Source of the DNA: Roseobacter fucihabitans
GTDB lineage: Bacteria; Pseudomonadota; Alphaproteobacteria; Rhodobacterales; Rhodobacteraceae
Direction of reading: 5' to 3'
NCBI RefSeq assembly: GCF_014337925.2
Contig: NZ_CP143423.1
Location: forward strand, 2,262,501 to 2,326,500
Length of the DNA: 64,000 nucleotides
The position numbers and the translations under genes were made by a program. Under the pieces are notes generated by a model, which was given only the letters and a program-made list of their open reading frames with translations, searched no databases and was not told the origin of the DNA. This document shows positions 37,061 through 47,258 of this stretch, piece by piece. Numbering within the stretch: position 1 is the first letter of the stretch; each line of letters starts with the position of its first letter.

Positions 37061-39472
37061 TCAATGTGCGGTGGCAGCATCCGAAGAATCTGACGACTTT
37101 GCCAGACTTGCTGCAGCCGCAGCCTCTTCGGCTTCCTGATCCCACTCGATCGCTTCCGGTGCCCGGACCAGCGCATGCCTTAGCACTTCAGACACATGAT
37201 CGACCGGGATAATCTCTAACCCCTCTTTCACGTTATCCGGGATTTCACGTAAATCCTTTGCATTCTCTTCCGGGATCAGAACGGTTTTGACGCCACCACG
37301 CAAGGCTGCGAGCAGTTTCTCTTTAAGCCCACCGATCGGCATTGCGTTGCCGCGCAGCGACACTTCACCCGTCATGGCGATGTCTTTTCGCACCGGAATT
37401 TTTGTCAAGACCGATACGATCGACGTGACCATCGCGAGCCCAGCGCTTGGCCCATCCTTCGGGGTCGCACCGTCCGGCACATGAACGTGAATGTCGATCT
37501 TGTCAAAGGTCGGCGGCTTCACGCCAATTTGTGGACTTATAGAGCGGACATAGCTTGATGCCGCATCAATGGATTCCTTCATCACATCGCCCAGCTTGCC
37601 CGTTGTCTTCATCCGACCCTTGCCCGGCAAGCGCAGCGCCTCAATGCTCAACAACTCACCGCCGACCGAAGTATAGGCGAGCCCCGTCACAACACCAATC
37701 TGATCCTCTTTTTCGGCAAGCCCATAGCGGAACTTCTTAACGCCAAGAAAATCATCAATGTTCTGATCCGTGACCGCAACCGTTTCCGCCTCTTTTTTGA
37801 TGATTTTGGTCAATGACTTGCGAGCAACCTTCGCGATTTCACGCTCCAGATTTCGAACGCCTGCCTCGCGCGTATAGGTGCGGATCATCTCTGTGATTGC
37901 AGAGTCTTCAATCGCAAATTCCTTAGCCTTGAGACCGTGATTCTTGATCTGTTTGGGCACGAGATGTTGTAATGCGATCTCGCGCTTTTCGTCTTCAGTA
38001 TAACCCGCCAGCGGTATGATCTCCATGCGATCCAGCAGAGGACCGGGCATGTTGTAGCTGTTGGAAGTCGTCAGGAACATAACGTTAGAAAGATCATATT
38101 CCACCTCGAGATAATGATCTACAAATGTGGAGTTCTGTTCGGGATCCAGAACCTCGAGCATCGCAGACGCGGGATCACCCCGAAAATCCTGACCCATCTT
38201 ATCTATTTCATCAAGCAAAATCAGTGGATTAGTCGTTTTTGCTTTCTTCAAAGCTTGAATGATCTTGCCCGGCATGGAACCGATATATGTCCGGCGGTGG
38301 CCGCGTATTTCGGATTCATCCCGCACGCCGCCGAGGCTGATACGGATAAACTCACGCCCCGTCGCCTTGGCCACGGATTTGCCCAGTGATGTTTTACCGA
38401 CGCCGGGTGGGCCGACCAAGCACATGATCGGGCCTTTCAACTTGGTCGAACGCTGCTGCACAGCCAGATACTCGACAATCCGTTCCTTGACCTTTTCGAG
38501 ACCAAAATGGTCGTCATCCAACACTTTCTGCGCGCGTCCCAAGTCTTTTTTGACGCGAGATTTAACGCCCCAAGGGATCGCTAGCATCCAATCCAAATAG
38601 TTGCGCACCACGGTCGCTTCGGCAGACATCGGGCTCATATTCTTTAGCTTTTTGATCTCGGCATCAGCCTTTTCACGCGCTTCCTTACTGAGCTTGGTTG
38701 CAGCGATCTTGGCTTCCAGTTCGGCGACCTCGTTTTTGCCGTCTTCGCCGTCGCCCAATTCCTGCTGGATCGCTTTCATTTGCTCGTTAAGATAATATTC
38801 GCGCTGCGTGCGCTCCATCTGTGACTTCACGCGTGTCTTGATCTTTTTCTCAACCTGCAAAACAGACATTTCGCCCTGCATCAGGCCGTAAACTTTTTCG
38901 AGCCTCTCAGAAACGCTGAGCGTTTCCAGCAGATCCTGCTTCTGGTTCACCTCAATACCCAAATGACCCGCAACTAAATCGGCAAGTTTCGCAGGTTCAC
39001 CCGACTCGCCAACCGCTGCTAAAGCCTCTTCCGGCACGTTCTTTTTCACTTTGGCATAGCGCTCAAACTCATCAGATACGGTGCGCAACAAGGCCTCTGT
39101 CGTTGCGATGTCGCCCGGCATTTCGGTAAGGTATTCCGCGCGAGCTTCAAAAAAGCTGTCATTCTCGATGTATTCGGTGATGCGGACGCGCGCTTGCCCT
39201 TCCACAAGAACCTTAACAGTTCCATCCGGCAACTTAAGCAGCTGAAGGACATTCGCCAGCACCCCGGCCTTGTAGATACCATCACTGTCCGGGTCATCCA
39301 CACCGGGATCAATCTGACTGGACAGCAATATCTGCTTGTCATCAGACATGACTTCTTCGAGAGCGCGGACAGATTTTTCGCGCCCAACGAACAGCGGCAC
39401 AATCATGTGAGGAAATACCACGATGTCGCGCAGCGGCAGGACGGGGTAGGAGGCGTTCAGAGGCTCTTGCAT
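37061..39472 (-). CDS. lon: ATP-dependent protease Lon
   Basis: 803 residues from ATG 39472, with GGAAAGAG just before it; the longer frame upstream is not used. An N-terminal substrate-binding LON domain (YPVLPLRDIVVFPHMIVPLFVGR), a coiled-coil, and an AAA+ module with Walker A GPPGVGKTS (Lys360) and Walker B LILLDEIDKMG. The protease domain has the catalytic Ser676 in KDGPSAGLAM and its Lys about 43 residues later in GGLKEKLLAALRGG. It ends with an Ala/Ser-rich tail. This is the standard housekeeping protease of abnormal proteins. Confidence 0.97.
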   Translation of the reverse strand: MQEPLNASYPVLPLRDIVVFPHMIVPLFVGREKSVRALEEVMSDDKQILLSSQIDPGVDDPDSDGIYKAGVLANVLQLLKLPDGTVKVLVEGQARVRITEYIENDSFFEARAEYLTEMPGDIATTEALLRTVSDEFERYAKVKKNVPEEALAAVGESGEPAKLADLVAGHLGIEVNQKQDLLETLSVSERLEKVYGLMQGEMSVLQVEKKIKTRVKSQMERTQREYYLNEQMKAIQQELGDGEDGKNEVAELEAKIAATKLSKEAREKADAEIKKLKNMSPMSAEATVVRNYLDWMLAIPWGVKSRVKKDLGRAQKVLDDDHFGLEKVKERIVEYLAVQQRSTKLKGPIMCLVGPPGVGKTSLGKSVAKATGREFIRISLGGVRDESEIRGHRRTYIGSMPGKIIQALKKAKTTNPLILLDEIDKMGQDFRGDPASAMLEVLDPEQNSTFVDHYLEVEYDLSNVMFLTTSNSYNMPGPLLDRMEIIPLAGYTEDEKREIALQHLVPKQIKNHGLKAKEFAIEDSAITEMIRTYTREAGVRNLEREIAKVARKSLTKIIKKEAETVAVTDQNIDDFLGVKKFRYGLAEKEDQIGVVTGLAYTSVGGELLSIEALRLPGKGRMKTTGKLGDVMKESIDAASSYVRSISPQIGVKPPTFDKIDIHVHVPDGATPKDGPSAGLAMVTSIVSVLTKIPVRKDIAMTGEVSLRGNAMPIGGLKEKLLAALRGGVKTVLIPEENAKDLREIPDNVKEGLEIIPVDHVSEVLRHALVRAPEAIEWDQEAEEAAAAASLAKSSDSSDAATAH

Positions 39473-39669
39473 GCTCTTTCCTTGTTTTTGGCAAGATGGT
39501 TCTGGTCCCGCATATGCAGCAACACTCGCCCATCTCCAGGCTCGAAAGATACAGGTGGGGCGATCACCCCACGAAATCAACCTTGCCGTTGGTTTTGTTG
39601 CCCGCAGCATGGACATTGGACCGCGGAATCACAAGCCTTCAATTCAATGAAAAGCCTGGACAAAACACC

Positions 39670-40356
39670 TCAATTTACATGCAAGCGATCCGTCAATGAC
39701 ACCGACAGCGCAGAGACCCGCGACGACAATACTTTTACTTCGTCAGCGATGACCGCAAAACCCTTGCCAGCATCACCGACACGTGCTGCCTCAATCGACG
39801 CATTCGTCGCCACCATATTTATGACTCGCCCAATCTGCCCAATTTCAACAGCAATGACACTCGTCCGATCAAATGCGTCCGCTTTTCCCTTGTCGTTCAA
39901 TTCCAAAACGAAGGTTCGAAAATCTTCGTTGAAAGAGTTCACGCCTTTGGCAATGCGCGTACAGCAAAGATCATACATATGCGCACCTGGTTGAAATCCC
40001 TTGATAACACCGTCTTCGGACGTGCATCGGCCGGTGATACGCACAATTTCTTCCAGCGCGGCGACAAGGCTGTCAAGGTTTTCGGCAAGACCTTTGGGGA
40101 ATTTCAAATCATGCGCTGTCAGAAGGAGATTTTTAAGCCCCTTCGCCGCATCGTAACCAATTTTCAACTTATCGCGCGCGTCCATAAAGTCTTCTGCCGT
40201 GACATTACTGCCCTGTTCGGTGCTCTGCTCCATGTTGTGGATAAGAATCTGTAAAGCAGCCAAGCGCACCGGCGCAATCTTGGTCTGAGTGTCATGAAGG
40301 GTGTGGTCCAGCGAGGGACCTTTCTCGGCCTCCGCAGTCTTCGTTTTGAGGGACAT
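39670..40356 (-). CDS. soluble methyl-accepting-chemotaxis-like protein
   Basis: 228 residues from ATG 40356 (GGAG 9 bases upstream). No membrane segment. A helical N-terminal domain of about 165 residues is followed by the conserved chemoreceptor signalling hairpin, ATNASIEAARVGDAGKGFAVIADEVKVLSS. The usual long coiled-coil, HAMP and methylation helices are missing, so it is a minimal cytoplasmic receptor-like protein. The frameshifted gene at 4012-4701 has the same length and design. Its partner kinase is not in the window. Confidence 0.75.
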   Translation of the reverse strand: MSLKTKTAEAEKGPSLDHTLHDTQTKIAPVRLAALQILIHNMEQSTEQGSNVTAEDFMDARDKLKIGYDAAKGLKNLLLTAHDLKFPKGLAENLDSLVAALEEIVRITGRCTSEDGVIKGFQPGAHMYDLCCTRIAKGVNSFNEDFRTFVLELNDKGKADAFDRTSVIAVEIGQIGRVINMVATNASIEAARVGDAGKGFAVIADEVKVLSSRVSALSVSLTDRLHVN

Positions 40357-40453
40357 CAATGCAACTCCGTTCCTAGGCCCTATCTCTAGGGGACATGAAG
40401 TTAAACTCGCGTTAATCGCACGCCGGTTACGCGAAAAAAAGCTGCCGATCGCG

Positions 40454-41578
40454 TCACATTGGTTCGATGTCACCCTGCGCCCTGCCCGCCTCGAAATCAC
40501 TTTGCCAGGCTGCGAAACGCTTTTGGGCAATGGCCTCCCGCATCCCGGCCATCAGGTCCTGATAATAGGTCAGATTATGCCAGGTCAGCAGCATCGAGGA
40601 GATAATCTCCTGACTGCGAAACACATGATGCAGATAGGCACGCGAATAGCTGCGACAGGCCGGGCATCGGCACCCTTCATCCAGCGGGCGCGGATCATCG
40701 GCGTGACGTGCATTCTTGATGTTTACAACGCCGCGCCGTGTGAAAACCTGCCCGGTGCGTCCCGACCGGCTGGGCAGAACGCAATCCATCATATCGACCC
40801 CGCGCGCCACGGCCCCGACGATATCATCCGGCTTGCCGACCCCCATCAGATACCGCGGTTTGTCCTGTGGCAGCATGTCAGGGGCATAATCGAGCACGTC
40901 GAACATCGCCGCCTGGCCTTCCCCCACGGCCAGCCCCCCCAAAGCATATCCGTCAAAGCCGATGTCGATCAGCGCCTGCGCACTCTCGCTGCGGAAATCA
41001 CGCTCCAAACCGCCCTGTTGAATCCCGAACAACGCATGTCCGGGTCGGTCGCCAAAAGCGTCACGCGACCGCGCCGCCCACCGCATCGACAGGCGCATGC
41101 TTTGTGCAATGGCATCACGATCCGCCGGAAGTGCGGGACATTCATCAAAGCACATGACGATGTCAGAGCCCAAAAGTCGCTGAATCTCCATTGATCGTTC
41201 CGGCGTAATTTCATGTTTGGAGCCGTCAATATGGCTTTTGAAGGTCACGCCTTTTTCAGTGAGTTTGCGCAGCGCCGCCAGGCTCATCACCTGAAACCCG
41301 CCCGAATCTGTCAGGATCGGACGCTCCCAATTCATGAACTTATGCAAACCACCCAACCGATCAATCCGCTCCGCCGTGGGGCGCAGCATCAAATGATAGG
41401 TATTGCCCAACAGGATATCGGCACCTGTTTCGCGCACGGAATGCGGCATCATCGCCTTGACGGTCGCAGCTGTTCCGACCGGCATGAAAGCAGGAGTGCG
41501 GATCTCGCCGCGCGGCGTGGAAATGATCCCGCTGCGGGCCTTGCCATCTGTGGCGTTCAAATCAAAGCTAAATCTCAT
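40454..41578 (-). CDS. tgt: queuine tRNA-ribosyltransferase
   Basis: 374 residues from ATG 41578 with AAAGGAACC upstream. TIM-barrel enzyme exchanging G34 for preQ1 in tRNAs for Asp, Asn, His and Tyr. Visible are [13 protein letters not shown], the active-site Asp in [12 protein letters not shown], the second Asp in [11 protein letters not shown] / [15 protein letters not shown], and the zinc cysteines in [20 protein letters not shown] cognate tRNA-Asp(GUC) is encoded at 27949. Confidence 0.97.
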   Translation of the reverse strand: MRFSFDLNATDGKARSGIISTPRGEIRTPAFMPVGTAATVKAMMPHSVRETGADILLGNTYHLMLRPTAERIDRLGGLHKFMNWERPILTDSGGFQVMSLAALRKLTEKGVTFKSHIDGSKHEITPERSMEIQRLLGSDIVMCFDECPALPADRDAIAQSMRLSMRWAARSRDAFGDRPGHALFGIQQGGLERDFRSESAQALIDIGFDGYALGGLAVGEGQAAMFDVLDYAPDMLPQDKPRYLMGVGKPDDIVGAVARGVDMMDCVLPSRSGRTGQVFTRRGVVNIKNARHADDPRPLDEGCRCPACRSYSRAYLHHVFRSQEIISSMLLTWHNLTYYQDLMAGMREAIAQKRFAAWQSDFEAGRAQGDIEPM

Positions 41579-41882
41579 GAGGGTTCCTTTGGCGCAAAAC
41601 CACGCGATTTCCAACCCTCTCGACGGATCATTTGGACAACGGGCGCAAATGGCGACCCAAGCACGACCGACATCACACCAGCGCGCGCCATGTCTCGCCT
41701 TTGGCAGGCAGAAGCGCGCGGGTTTTTGGGCCGGACAAACCCATGCCGCCGGTCTTCAACACAGGCCCTTTTGGCGTTCATCTTGTTTTCATCCAAATCG
41801 CAAAATATCCGCCCAATTGTTGCAATTGAGCTGTTCAAGGATCACATCAGCAACAGCGGCGTTAAAATAAGGACTGGCCCAC
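41579..41882. other. intergenic region between tgt and the SPFH gene
   Basis: About 304 bases between divergent genes. It should contain both promoters. No small gene, repeat or hairpin with T-run is convincing. Confidence 0.4.
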
Positions 41883-42779
41883 GTGGAAATCGAAACCCTC
41901 ATCCTGTCTGCGATCGAAAGCTCGTTGGTATATCTGTTGCTGGCGGCATTGCTCATCATTCTCGCGGTCAAGGCGGTCAAGATCGTGCCGCAATCGGAAA
42001 AATACGTGATTGAACGCTTTGGCCGGCTGCGCGCGGTGCTTGGACCCGGCATCAATCTGATCGTGCCCTTCATTGACCGCGTCGCGCATGAAATCTCGAT
42101 CCTGGAGCGGCAATTGCCCAATGCCAGCCAGGATGCGATCACCAAGGATAACGTCCTGGTGCAGGTGGAAACATCCGTTTTCTATCGCATCACGGAACCG
42201 GAAAAAACCGTCTATCGAATCCGGGATGTGGATGCGGCGATTGCAACGACTGTCGCGGGGATCGTGCGGGCCGAGATCGGCAAGATGGACCTGGATGAGG
42301 TGCAATCCAACCGCTCTCAACTCATCACGACAATCAAATCACTCGTCGAAAGCCAGGTTGATGACTGGGGCATCGAAGTGACGCGCGCCGAAATTCTGGA
42401 TGTGAACCTGGATCAGGCGACCCGCGATGCGATGTTGCAGCAATTGAACGCGGAACGCGCGCGCCGCGCACAGGTCACCGAGGCCGAAGGTTCCAAACGG
42501 GCTGTGGAATTGGCGGCGGATGCGGAGCTTTATGCGTCTGAACAAACCGCCAAGGCGCGACGGATTCTCGCGGATGCAGAGGCCTATGCGACGCAGGTTG
42601 TCGCCCATGCAATCAATGAAAACGGGCTTGAGGCGGCGCAATACCAGATCGCCCTGAAACAAGTTGATGCGCTCAACGCGCTGGGGGCGGGTGAGGGCAA
42701 GCAGACCATTTTGGTTCCAGCACAGGCCATCGAAGCCTTTGGCGATGCGTTCAAGCTCCTCAAGGGACGCGTGACGTGA
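41883..42779 (+). CDS. SPFH/Band-7 membrane protein (stomatin/QmcA-like)
   Basis: 298 residues starting with GTG after AAGGA-like sequence. One N-terminal membrane helix (SLVYLLLAALLIILAVKAV), then the SPFH domain (VIERFGRLRAVLGPGINLIVPFIDRV, ITKDNVLVQVETSVFYRI), then a helical region rich in Ala/Glu (AERARRAQVTEAEGSKRAVELAADAEL). It is coupled to an NfeD-like gene by 4-base overlap; stomatin-NfeD pairs form membrane microdomain scaffolds. Confidence 0.9.
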   Translation: MEIETLILSAIESSLVYLLLAALLIILAVKAVKIVPQSEKYVIERFGRLRAVLGPGINLIVPFIDRVAHEISILERQLPNASQDAITKDNVLVQVETSVFYRITEPEKTVYRIRDVDAAIATTVAGIVRAEIGKMDLDEVQSNRSQLITTIKSLVESQVDDWGIEVTRAEILDVNLDQATRDAMLQQLNAERARRAQVTEAEGSKRAVELAADAELYASEQTAKARRILADAEAYATQVVAHAINENGLEAAQYQIALKQVDALNALGAGEGKQTILVPAQAIEAFGDAFKLLKGRVT

Positions 42780-43051
42780 GTGGGCTGGCCGATCTGTGGT
42801 GGGTCTGGATGGCGGCGGCCCTTGTGCTGGCCGTGATCGAGGTGCTGGTGCCGGGGTTCATATTCTTGGGGTTTGCCCTCGGTGCATTGGCAATGGTTGC
42901 ACTGGTGCTGGTGGCACCGGGTCTGGCCGCCCCTGCGCTGCTGGCGATCTTTGCCGGACTATCCCTGCTGGCCTGGATCGCCTTACGCATGCTCTTTCGC
43001 AGCCAATCCAGCGGTGCCCGTGTCGTACATGAAGATATCAACGACAATTAG
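42776..43051 (+). CDS. NfeD-like membrane protein (short form)
   Basis: 91 residues from GTG 42776, overlapping the SPFH gene. Two to three hydrophobic segments (LWWVWMAAALVLAVIEVLVPGFIFLGFALGALAMVALVLV; ALLAIFAGLSLLAWIAL). The short tail lacks most of the OB-fold seen in longer NfeD proteins. Its gene pairing supports the call. Confidence 0.8.
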   Translation: MSGLADLWWVWMAAALVLAVIEVLVPGFIFLGFALGALAMVALVLVAPGLAAPALLAIFAGLSLLAWIALRMLFRSQSSGARVVHEDINDN

Positions 43052-43121
43052 AGCCTGTGGGCATTCACATTGCGCCATACGTTTCGCTCCAAAATTGCTC
43101 GGTTCCAGGCCAGAGAGCGCA

Positions 43122-43170
43122 AAAATGGCCAGAACTTTCAAACACAGTTGACGCAGAAATCGGCCATTTT
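43122..43170. repeat. inverted repeat of 9 bases, spacer 31
   Basis: AAAATGGCC (43122-43130) and GGCCATTTT (43162-43170) are perfect inverted copies within the 230-base gap between the NfeD-like gene and the RimK fusion gene. There is no T-run. It may be an operator, a weak hairpin or a scrap of an element. Confidence 0.4.
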
Positions 43171-43281
43171 GACGACCCGCCACAGGTCGCGGCGCTTTTT
43201 GCTGCATCCTGATCAGTCGCGCGAGCGGTTGAGATCACCGAACCCACCTGTTACCCCGGAGATCAACAGGGAAGGTTAAAC

Positions 43282-44661
43282 ATGGAAAAGCTGACTTTTG
43301 GTTGGGAAGAATGGATCGCTTTGCCCGATCTGGGGTTGCCCGCGATCAAGGCAAAGGTGGATACCGGCGCGCGTACATCCGCTTTGCATGCGGATGACAT
43401 CGAGGTTTTCGGCACAACCAAGACCCCAAAGGTCCGGTTCAGTATTCACCCCATGCCAGGGCGCGAAGATGTCTCGATCATCTGCTCGGCCCCCCTCGTG
43501 GACCGGCGCGAAATTACATCCTCGAATGGCGAGACCGAGCAACGCTTTGTCATCTCCACAACGCTGGCGGTGGCGGATCAAAGCTGGCCCATCGAAATCA
43601 CCCTGACCAATCGCGGCACAATGTCCTCACGGATGTTGCTGGGGCGCCAGGCGCTGAACGATCATATCTCCATCTCGCCCACCGAAAAACGTCTGCAACC
43701 TGACCTCAGCTATGACGTCTATCACACTGCAGACCTCAAAAGTCGCGCCCCCAAACGCGCGCTGCGCATCGCCGTGCTCAGCCGCGAAGATAATTATTCC
43801 ACGCGACGTCTGGTGGAGGTCGGGGAGGCGCGCGGACATGCCGTCGAAGTAATCGACACAACCCGCTGCTATATGGCGATTAACGCGATGTCTCCCGAGG
43901 TGCATTATGATGGCAAGCGCCTGCCGCGTTATGATGCGGTGATCCCACGCATTGGCGCGTCGATCACGCCCTATGGCACCGCCGTCATCCGACAGTTTGA
44001 AACCATCGGCACCTATTGCGTGAACGGATCGGCCGGCATCACCGCGTCGCGCGATAAATTGCACGCCCATCAGGTGCTCGCCTCCAAGAAAATCGGCATG
44101 CCGACCACGGCCTTCGCCGCCTCCCCCAAAGACACATCCAATCTCATGGGTCTGGTCGGCACCGCGCCGCTGATTGTGAAACTGCTGGAAAGCACACAGG
44201 GCAAGGGCGTTGTTCTGGCCGAAACCAAAAAGGCCGCCGAATCCGTGATCGACGCCTTTCGCGGGCTCAAGGCCAACTTTCTGGTGCAGGATTTCGTGAA
44301 GGAAGCCGCCGGAGAGGACATTCGGTGCCTGGTCGTGGCAGGCAAAGTCGTGGCGGCCATGAAACGCACCGGGGCAGAGGGGGATTTTCGTTCCAACCTC
44401 CACCGTGGCGGGTCGGCCAAGGTGGTGCGCATCACCAAGGAGGAGCGCGAGACCGCCCTGCGCGCCGCGCGGGCCTTCGGGCTCGGCAAAGCGGGCGTGG
44501 ATTTGTTGCGTTCTGAGGCGGGTCCGAAAGTCCTGGAAGTGAACTCCTCTCCCGGATTTGAGGGGATCGAGAAGGCCACGGGCAAGGACATCGTCGGCAA
44601 GCTCTATGACGAGATCGAAGCGCGTGTCCGCCCGCAACCCTCACGCAAAAGACGCCCTTGA
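43282..44661 (+). CDS. fusion of RimB-like protease domain and RimK-type ATP-grasp ligase
   Basis: 459 residues. The N-terminal part (about 1-140) is the RimB/ATP-dependent zinc protease-like domain of retropepsin fold, with [16 protein letters not shown] and [11 protein letters not shown]. The rest (about 155-445) is a RimK-type ATP-grasp: [41 protein letters not shown]-like QGKGVVLAE, and the Mg-binding [15 protein letters not shown]. RimK adds glutamates to ribosomal protein S6; here the two usually separate functions are joined in one chain. The polypeptide starts after GGGAAGGTTAAAC. Confidence 0.85.
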   Translation: MEKLTFGWEEWIALPDLGLPAIKAKVDTGARTSALHADDIEVFGTTKTPKVRFSIHPMPGREDVSIICSAPLVDRREITSSNGETEQRFVISTTLAVADQSWPIEITLTNRGTMSSRMLLGRQALNDHISISPTEKRLQPDLSYDVYHTADLKSRAPKRALRIAVLSREDNYSTRRLVEVGEARGHAVEVIDTTRCYMAINAMSPEVHYDGKRLPRYDAVIPRIGASITPYGTAVIRQFETIGTYCVNGSAGITASRDKLHAHQVLASKKIGMPTTAFAASPKDTSNLMGLVGTAPLIVKLLESTQGKGVVLAETKKAAESVIDAFRGLKANFLVQDFVKEAAGEDIRCLVVAGKVVAAMKRTGAEGDFRSNLHRGGSAKVVRITKEERETALRAARAFGLGKAGVDLLRSEAGPKVLEVNSSPGFEGIEKATGKDIVGKLYDEIEARVRPQPSRKRRP

Positions 44662-45030
44662 CGTCACGGGCGTCACGGCCAACCTGCGCCGCGCCCGTGC
44701 TGTTGCCAGGTGGTCTTACGGATTTTGCCGCGAGCAGAACCCGGCCCACTCGTTTTACAAAGGACGTTGTTTATTCCAGAGGCGTTTATTCCAAAGGCTT
44801 GGAGAATTGGATTGAATATCAACAGGCCCTGAATATACGGTGCCAATATGAAGGCAAAAAAGCCAGTGATTTCAAATCAAGAACGGTTTGACGGCGTCTT
44901 CAGCGGCATTCAGGGAGCGGAAAAATCATTTTTGCCAAAGCCAGTGCCTGGCCAGATCAACGGACCCTCAAGCGGGAATGACACGCAGCACCCAGATTGA
45001 TCCCGCAAGCACTCCCGAGAGTGCGGCCCC
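44662..45030. other. intergenic region with a GACGCCC hairpin
   Basis: About 369 bases without a supported gene. At its left edge ACGCCC-ttgacgtcac-GGGCGT (near 44651-44674) could form a terminator-like hairpin overlapping the end of the RimK fusion gene, but no T-run follows. The rest shows nothing recognisable. Confidence 0.4.
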
Positions 45031-45894
45031 ATGAGCACAACGCTGAGAGCCGCGTTCTGGATGTCAGGGTCTATCGCGTCGTTTTCCACCATGGCCGTCC
45101 TGGGGCGGGAGCTTGGCGCGGAACTCGATACTTTCGAGATCATGATGTACCGCAGCCTCTTTGGCGTGATTATCGTGGTCTCACTTGCGGGTTTGACCGG
45201 CACCTGGCGCGAGATCAACACGCGCAACATGCCCGTGCAGCTGATCCGCAATATGGCGCATTTCACGGGCCAGAATCTGTGGTTCTACGCGGTGACCGTG
45301 ATCCCTCTGGCACAGGTCTTTGCGCTTGAATTTACCTCGCCGATCTGGGTCATCGTGCTCTCGCCGCTCTTGCTGGGTGAACGGCTCACGCGTGCGCGCG
45401 CACTGGCGGCTGTGATGGGATTTATCGGCATCCTGGTCGTCGCACGCCCGGACATGGCCGGGATCAACGCCGGGGTCATCACGGCGGCTTCCAGCGCGAT
45501 CTTCTTTGCACTGACGATCATGTTCACCAAACGTTTGACGCGCACGCAGGGCATCACTTGCATCCTGTTTTACCTCACAACGATGCAATTGGTCTTTGGG
45601 ATCGTGGCCGCGGGGTATGACGGTTATATCGCCCTGCCCTCCGCGGGTGCCCTGCCCTTCGTCATGGCCATTGGGGCGGCAGGCCTTATGGCGCATTACT
45701 GTATGACCAACGCGCTGTCGATTGCACCGGCAACCGTGGTCGTGCCCATCGACTTTATCCGCCTGCCGGCCATCGCCGTTGTTGGCATGCTGCTTTACGG
45801 CGAACCATTGGATATATGGGTCATTTTTGGCGCATTGATCATTTTTACCGGCAATTATCTCAATATCCTCGCCGAAACCCGTCAAAAGAATTGA
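45031..45894 (+). CDS. DMT-superfamily transporter (EamA type)
   Basis: 287 residues with about ten hydrophobic helices in two EamA halves (AVTVIPLAQVFALEFTSPIWVIVLSPLLLGERLTRARALAAVMGFIGILVV is the first-half signature; TVVVPIDFIRLPAIAVVGMLLYGEPLDIW the second). A metabolite exporter of unknown substrate. A second, unrelated EamA gene lies at 47259. Confidence 0.88.
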   Translation: MSTTLRAAFWMSGSIASFSTMAVLGRELGAELDTFEIMMYRSLFGVIIVVSLAGLTGTWREINTRNMPVQLIRNMAHFTGQNLWFYAVTVIPLAQVFALEFTSPIWVIVLSPLLLGERLTRARALAAVMGFIGILVVARPDMAGINAGVITAASSAIFFALTIMFTKRLTRTQGITCILFYLTTMQLVFGIVAAGYDGYIALPSAGALPFVMAIGAAGLMAHYCMTNALSIAPATVVVPIDFIRLPAIAVVGMLLYGEPLDIWVIFGALIIFTGNYLNILAETRQKN

Positions 45895-46027
45895 TTTTAC
45901 GTCAGGTCACACGGCAGTGTTACTCAGCGTCATTAATTGACGAAAATTGTAATGGTGCTTACCTGCGCTCGCCTGATCCGCAAACCCGCATCATCCTATT
46001 CAGGCGCATCTTCTGGGGAGGAGAATA

Positions 46028-47149
46028 ATGAGAACATATCTGACAAGTGCCGCCGCCCTATGCCTTGCAACTGGAAGCGCCCATGCCGGTGCGCTGGATC
46101 GTACTGGCCAGTCCGTGGACGTATTGTTTGAGACGGGACGCTATGGTGAGTTCAGCCTAGGCAGTATTTCACCGGATGTAAAAGGGGTAAGTACCCGCGC
46201 GCTCGGGGCTACCTTTCCGGCAGGAGGACAATCGGGTGACATCGGGGTCAGTAACTTCAATTTTGGCGCCGCCTATAAAGCAGATCTGAACGAGGTCTGG
46301 TCTTATGCGATCATTCTGGACCAGCCCTTCAAGGCAGAGGTCGAATATCCTGCTGGCACTGGATATTTCGCTCAAGGATCAAATGCCACTTTCGACTCCT
46401 TCGCCATCACAACGCTGTTTCAATACAATTTTCAGGGTGGATTTTCCGTCTATGGCGGTCCGCGTCTTCAGGCCACGGAAGCCAGCGCAAAAATCGGCTT
46501 CGCACGCGGCTATGATGTCGAAGCGGATCGGGACTGGGGCTTGGGTCTTGTTGCTGGCGTTGCCTATGAACGCCCCGAAATCGCCCTTCGGGTCTCTCTG
46601 ACCTACAGCTCAGAAATTTCTCACTCCAACGATGTTCTTGAATCGATCAACAACGGAGCCACCGTGTTTCCGGGAAGCGTCGCGGATTTTGAAACGCCGC
46701 AATCGGTCAATCTCGCGTTTCAGACCGGGGTTGCCGAGGATACGATTGTGTTTGGCGGCATCCGCTGGGTGGACTGGTCCGACTTTGAACTGTCACCTGA
46801 GCGTTATGCCTCCTCGCTAATCGCTGGTCAGCCCCTGCTCAGCTATGCAGATGACACCACGACCTATACGCTCGGTGTCGGCCGTCGCCTGAACGAAAAC
46901 TGGTCGCTTGCCGCCTCCGTTGGCTATGAAAAGAACACCGGAAGCCTGTTTACCAACCTTGGCCCAGCGGATGGCGGGGAGAGCATTGGTCTCGCCGTCA
47001 TCTACACCCAGGGCAAAATGAAAATTACAACCGGCATCAAGTACTTGAGGATCGGTGACACGACGACCGCTGTCCAAGGCACACCAAGCACGGTTTTCAA
47101 CGACAATGATGCACTCGCGATTGGCGTAAAGGTCGGATATAGCTTCTGA
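46028..47149 (+). CDS. outer-membrane channel of the FadL/OmpP1/TodX family
   Basis: 373 residues with a signal peptide (ending SAHAGAL) and a GGGGAGGAGAATA ribosome site. The mature start GALDRTGQSVDVLFE and the beta-rich pattern ending in a terminal aromatic (IGVKVGYSF) indicate a barrel for long-chain or aromatic hydrophobic compounds. YGGPRLQATEA and VYTQGKMKITTGIKY-like strands match FadL. The substrate is unknown. Confidence 0.88.
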   Translation: MRTYLTSAAALCLATGSAHAGALDRTGQSVDVLFETGRYGEFSLGSISPDVKGVSTRALGATFPAGGQSGDIGVSNFNFGAAYKADLNEVWSYAIILDQPFKAEVEYPAGTGYFAQGSNATFDSFAITTLFQYNFQGGFSVYGGPRLQATEASAKIGFARGYDVEADRDWGLGLVAGVAYERPEIALRVSLTYSSEISHSNDVLESINNGATVFPGSVADFETPQSVNLAFQTGVAEDTIVFGGIRWVDWSDFELSPERYASSLIAGQPLLSYADDTTTYTLGVGRRLNENWSLAASVGYEKNTGSLFTNLGPADGGESIGLAVIYTQGKMKITTGIKYLRIGDTTTAVQGTPSTVFNDNDALAIGVKVGYSF

Positions 47150-47172
47150 TCCTTACGATTCCCGCATCACCA

Positions 47173-47209
47173 GCCCCCGCCTGCATCCGCGCGCGGGGGC
47201 TTTTCTTTT
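47173..47209 (+). terminator. rho-independent terminator after the FadL-like gene
   Basis: GCCCCCGC (47173-47180) pairs with GCGGGGGC (47193-47200), followed by TTTTCTTTT. It lies 24 bases after the stop codon. Confidence 0.88.
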
Positions 47210-47258
47210 GCGCATGATCCGGGTGGCTGATGCACACACACCCCGATAAGGTGTCGGA

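Noticed and set aside
41614-41655. CCCTCTCG and GGATCAT near the start of tgt, like the left arm of unit G
   Set aside because: No core palindrome and no right arm follow.
43627-44637. 336-codon open frame on the minus strand
   Set aside because: It is a shadow of the RimB-RimK fusion gene, produced by GC-rich codon use.
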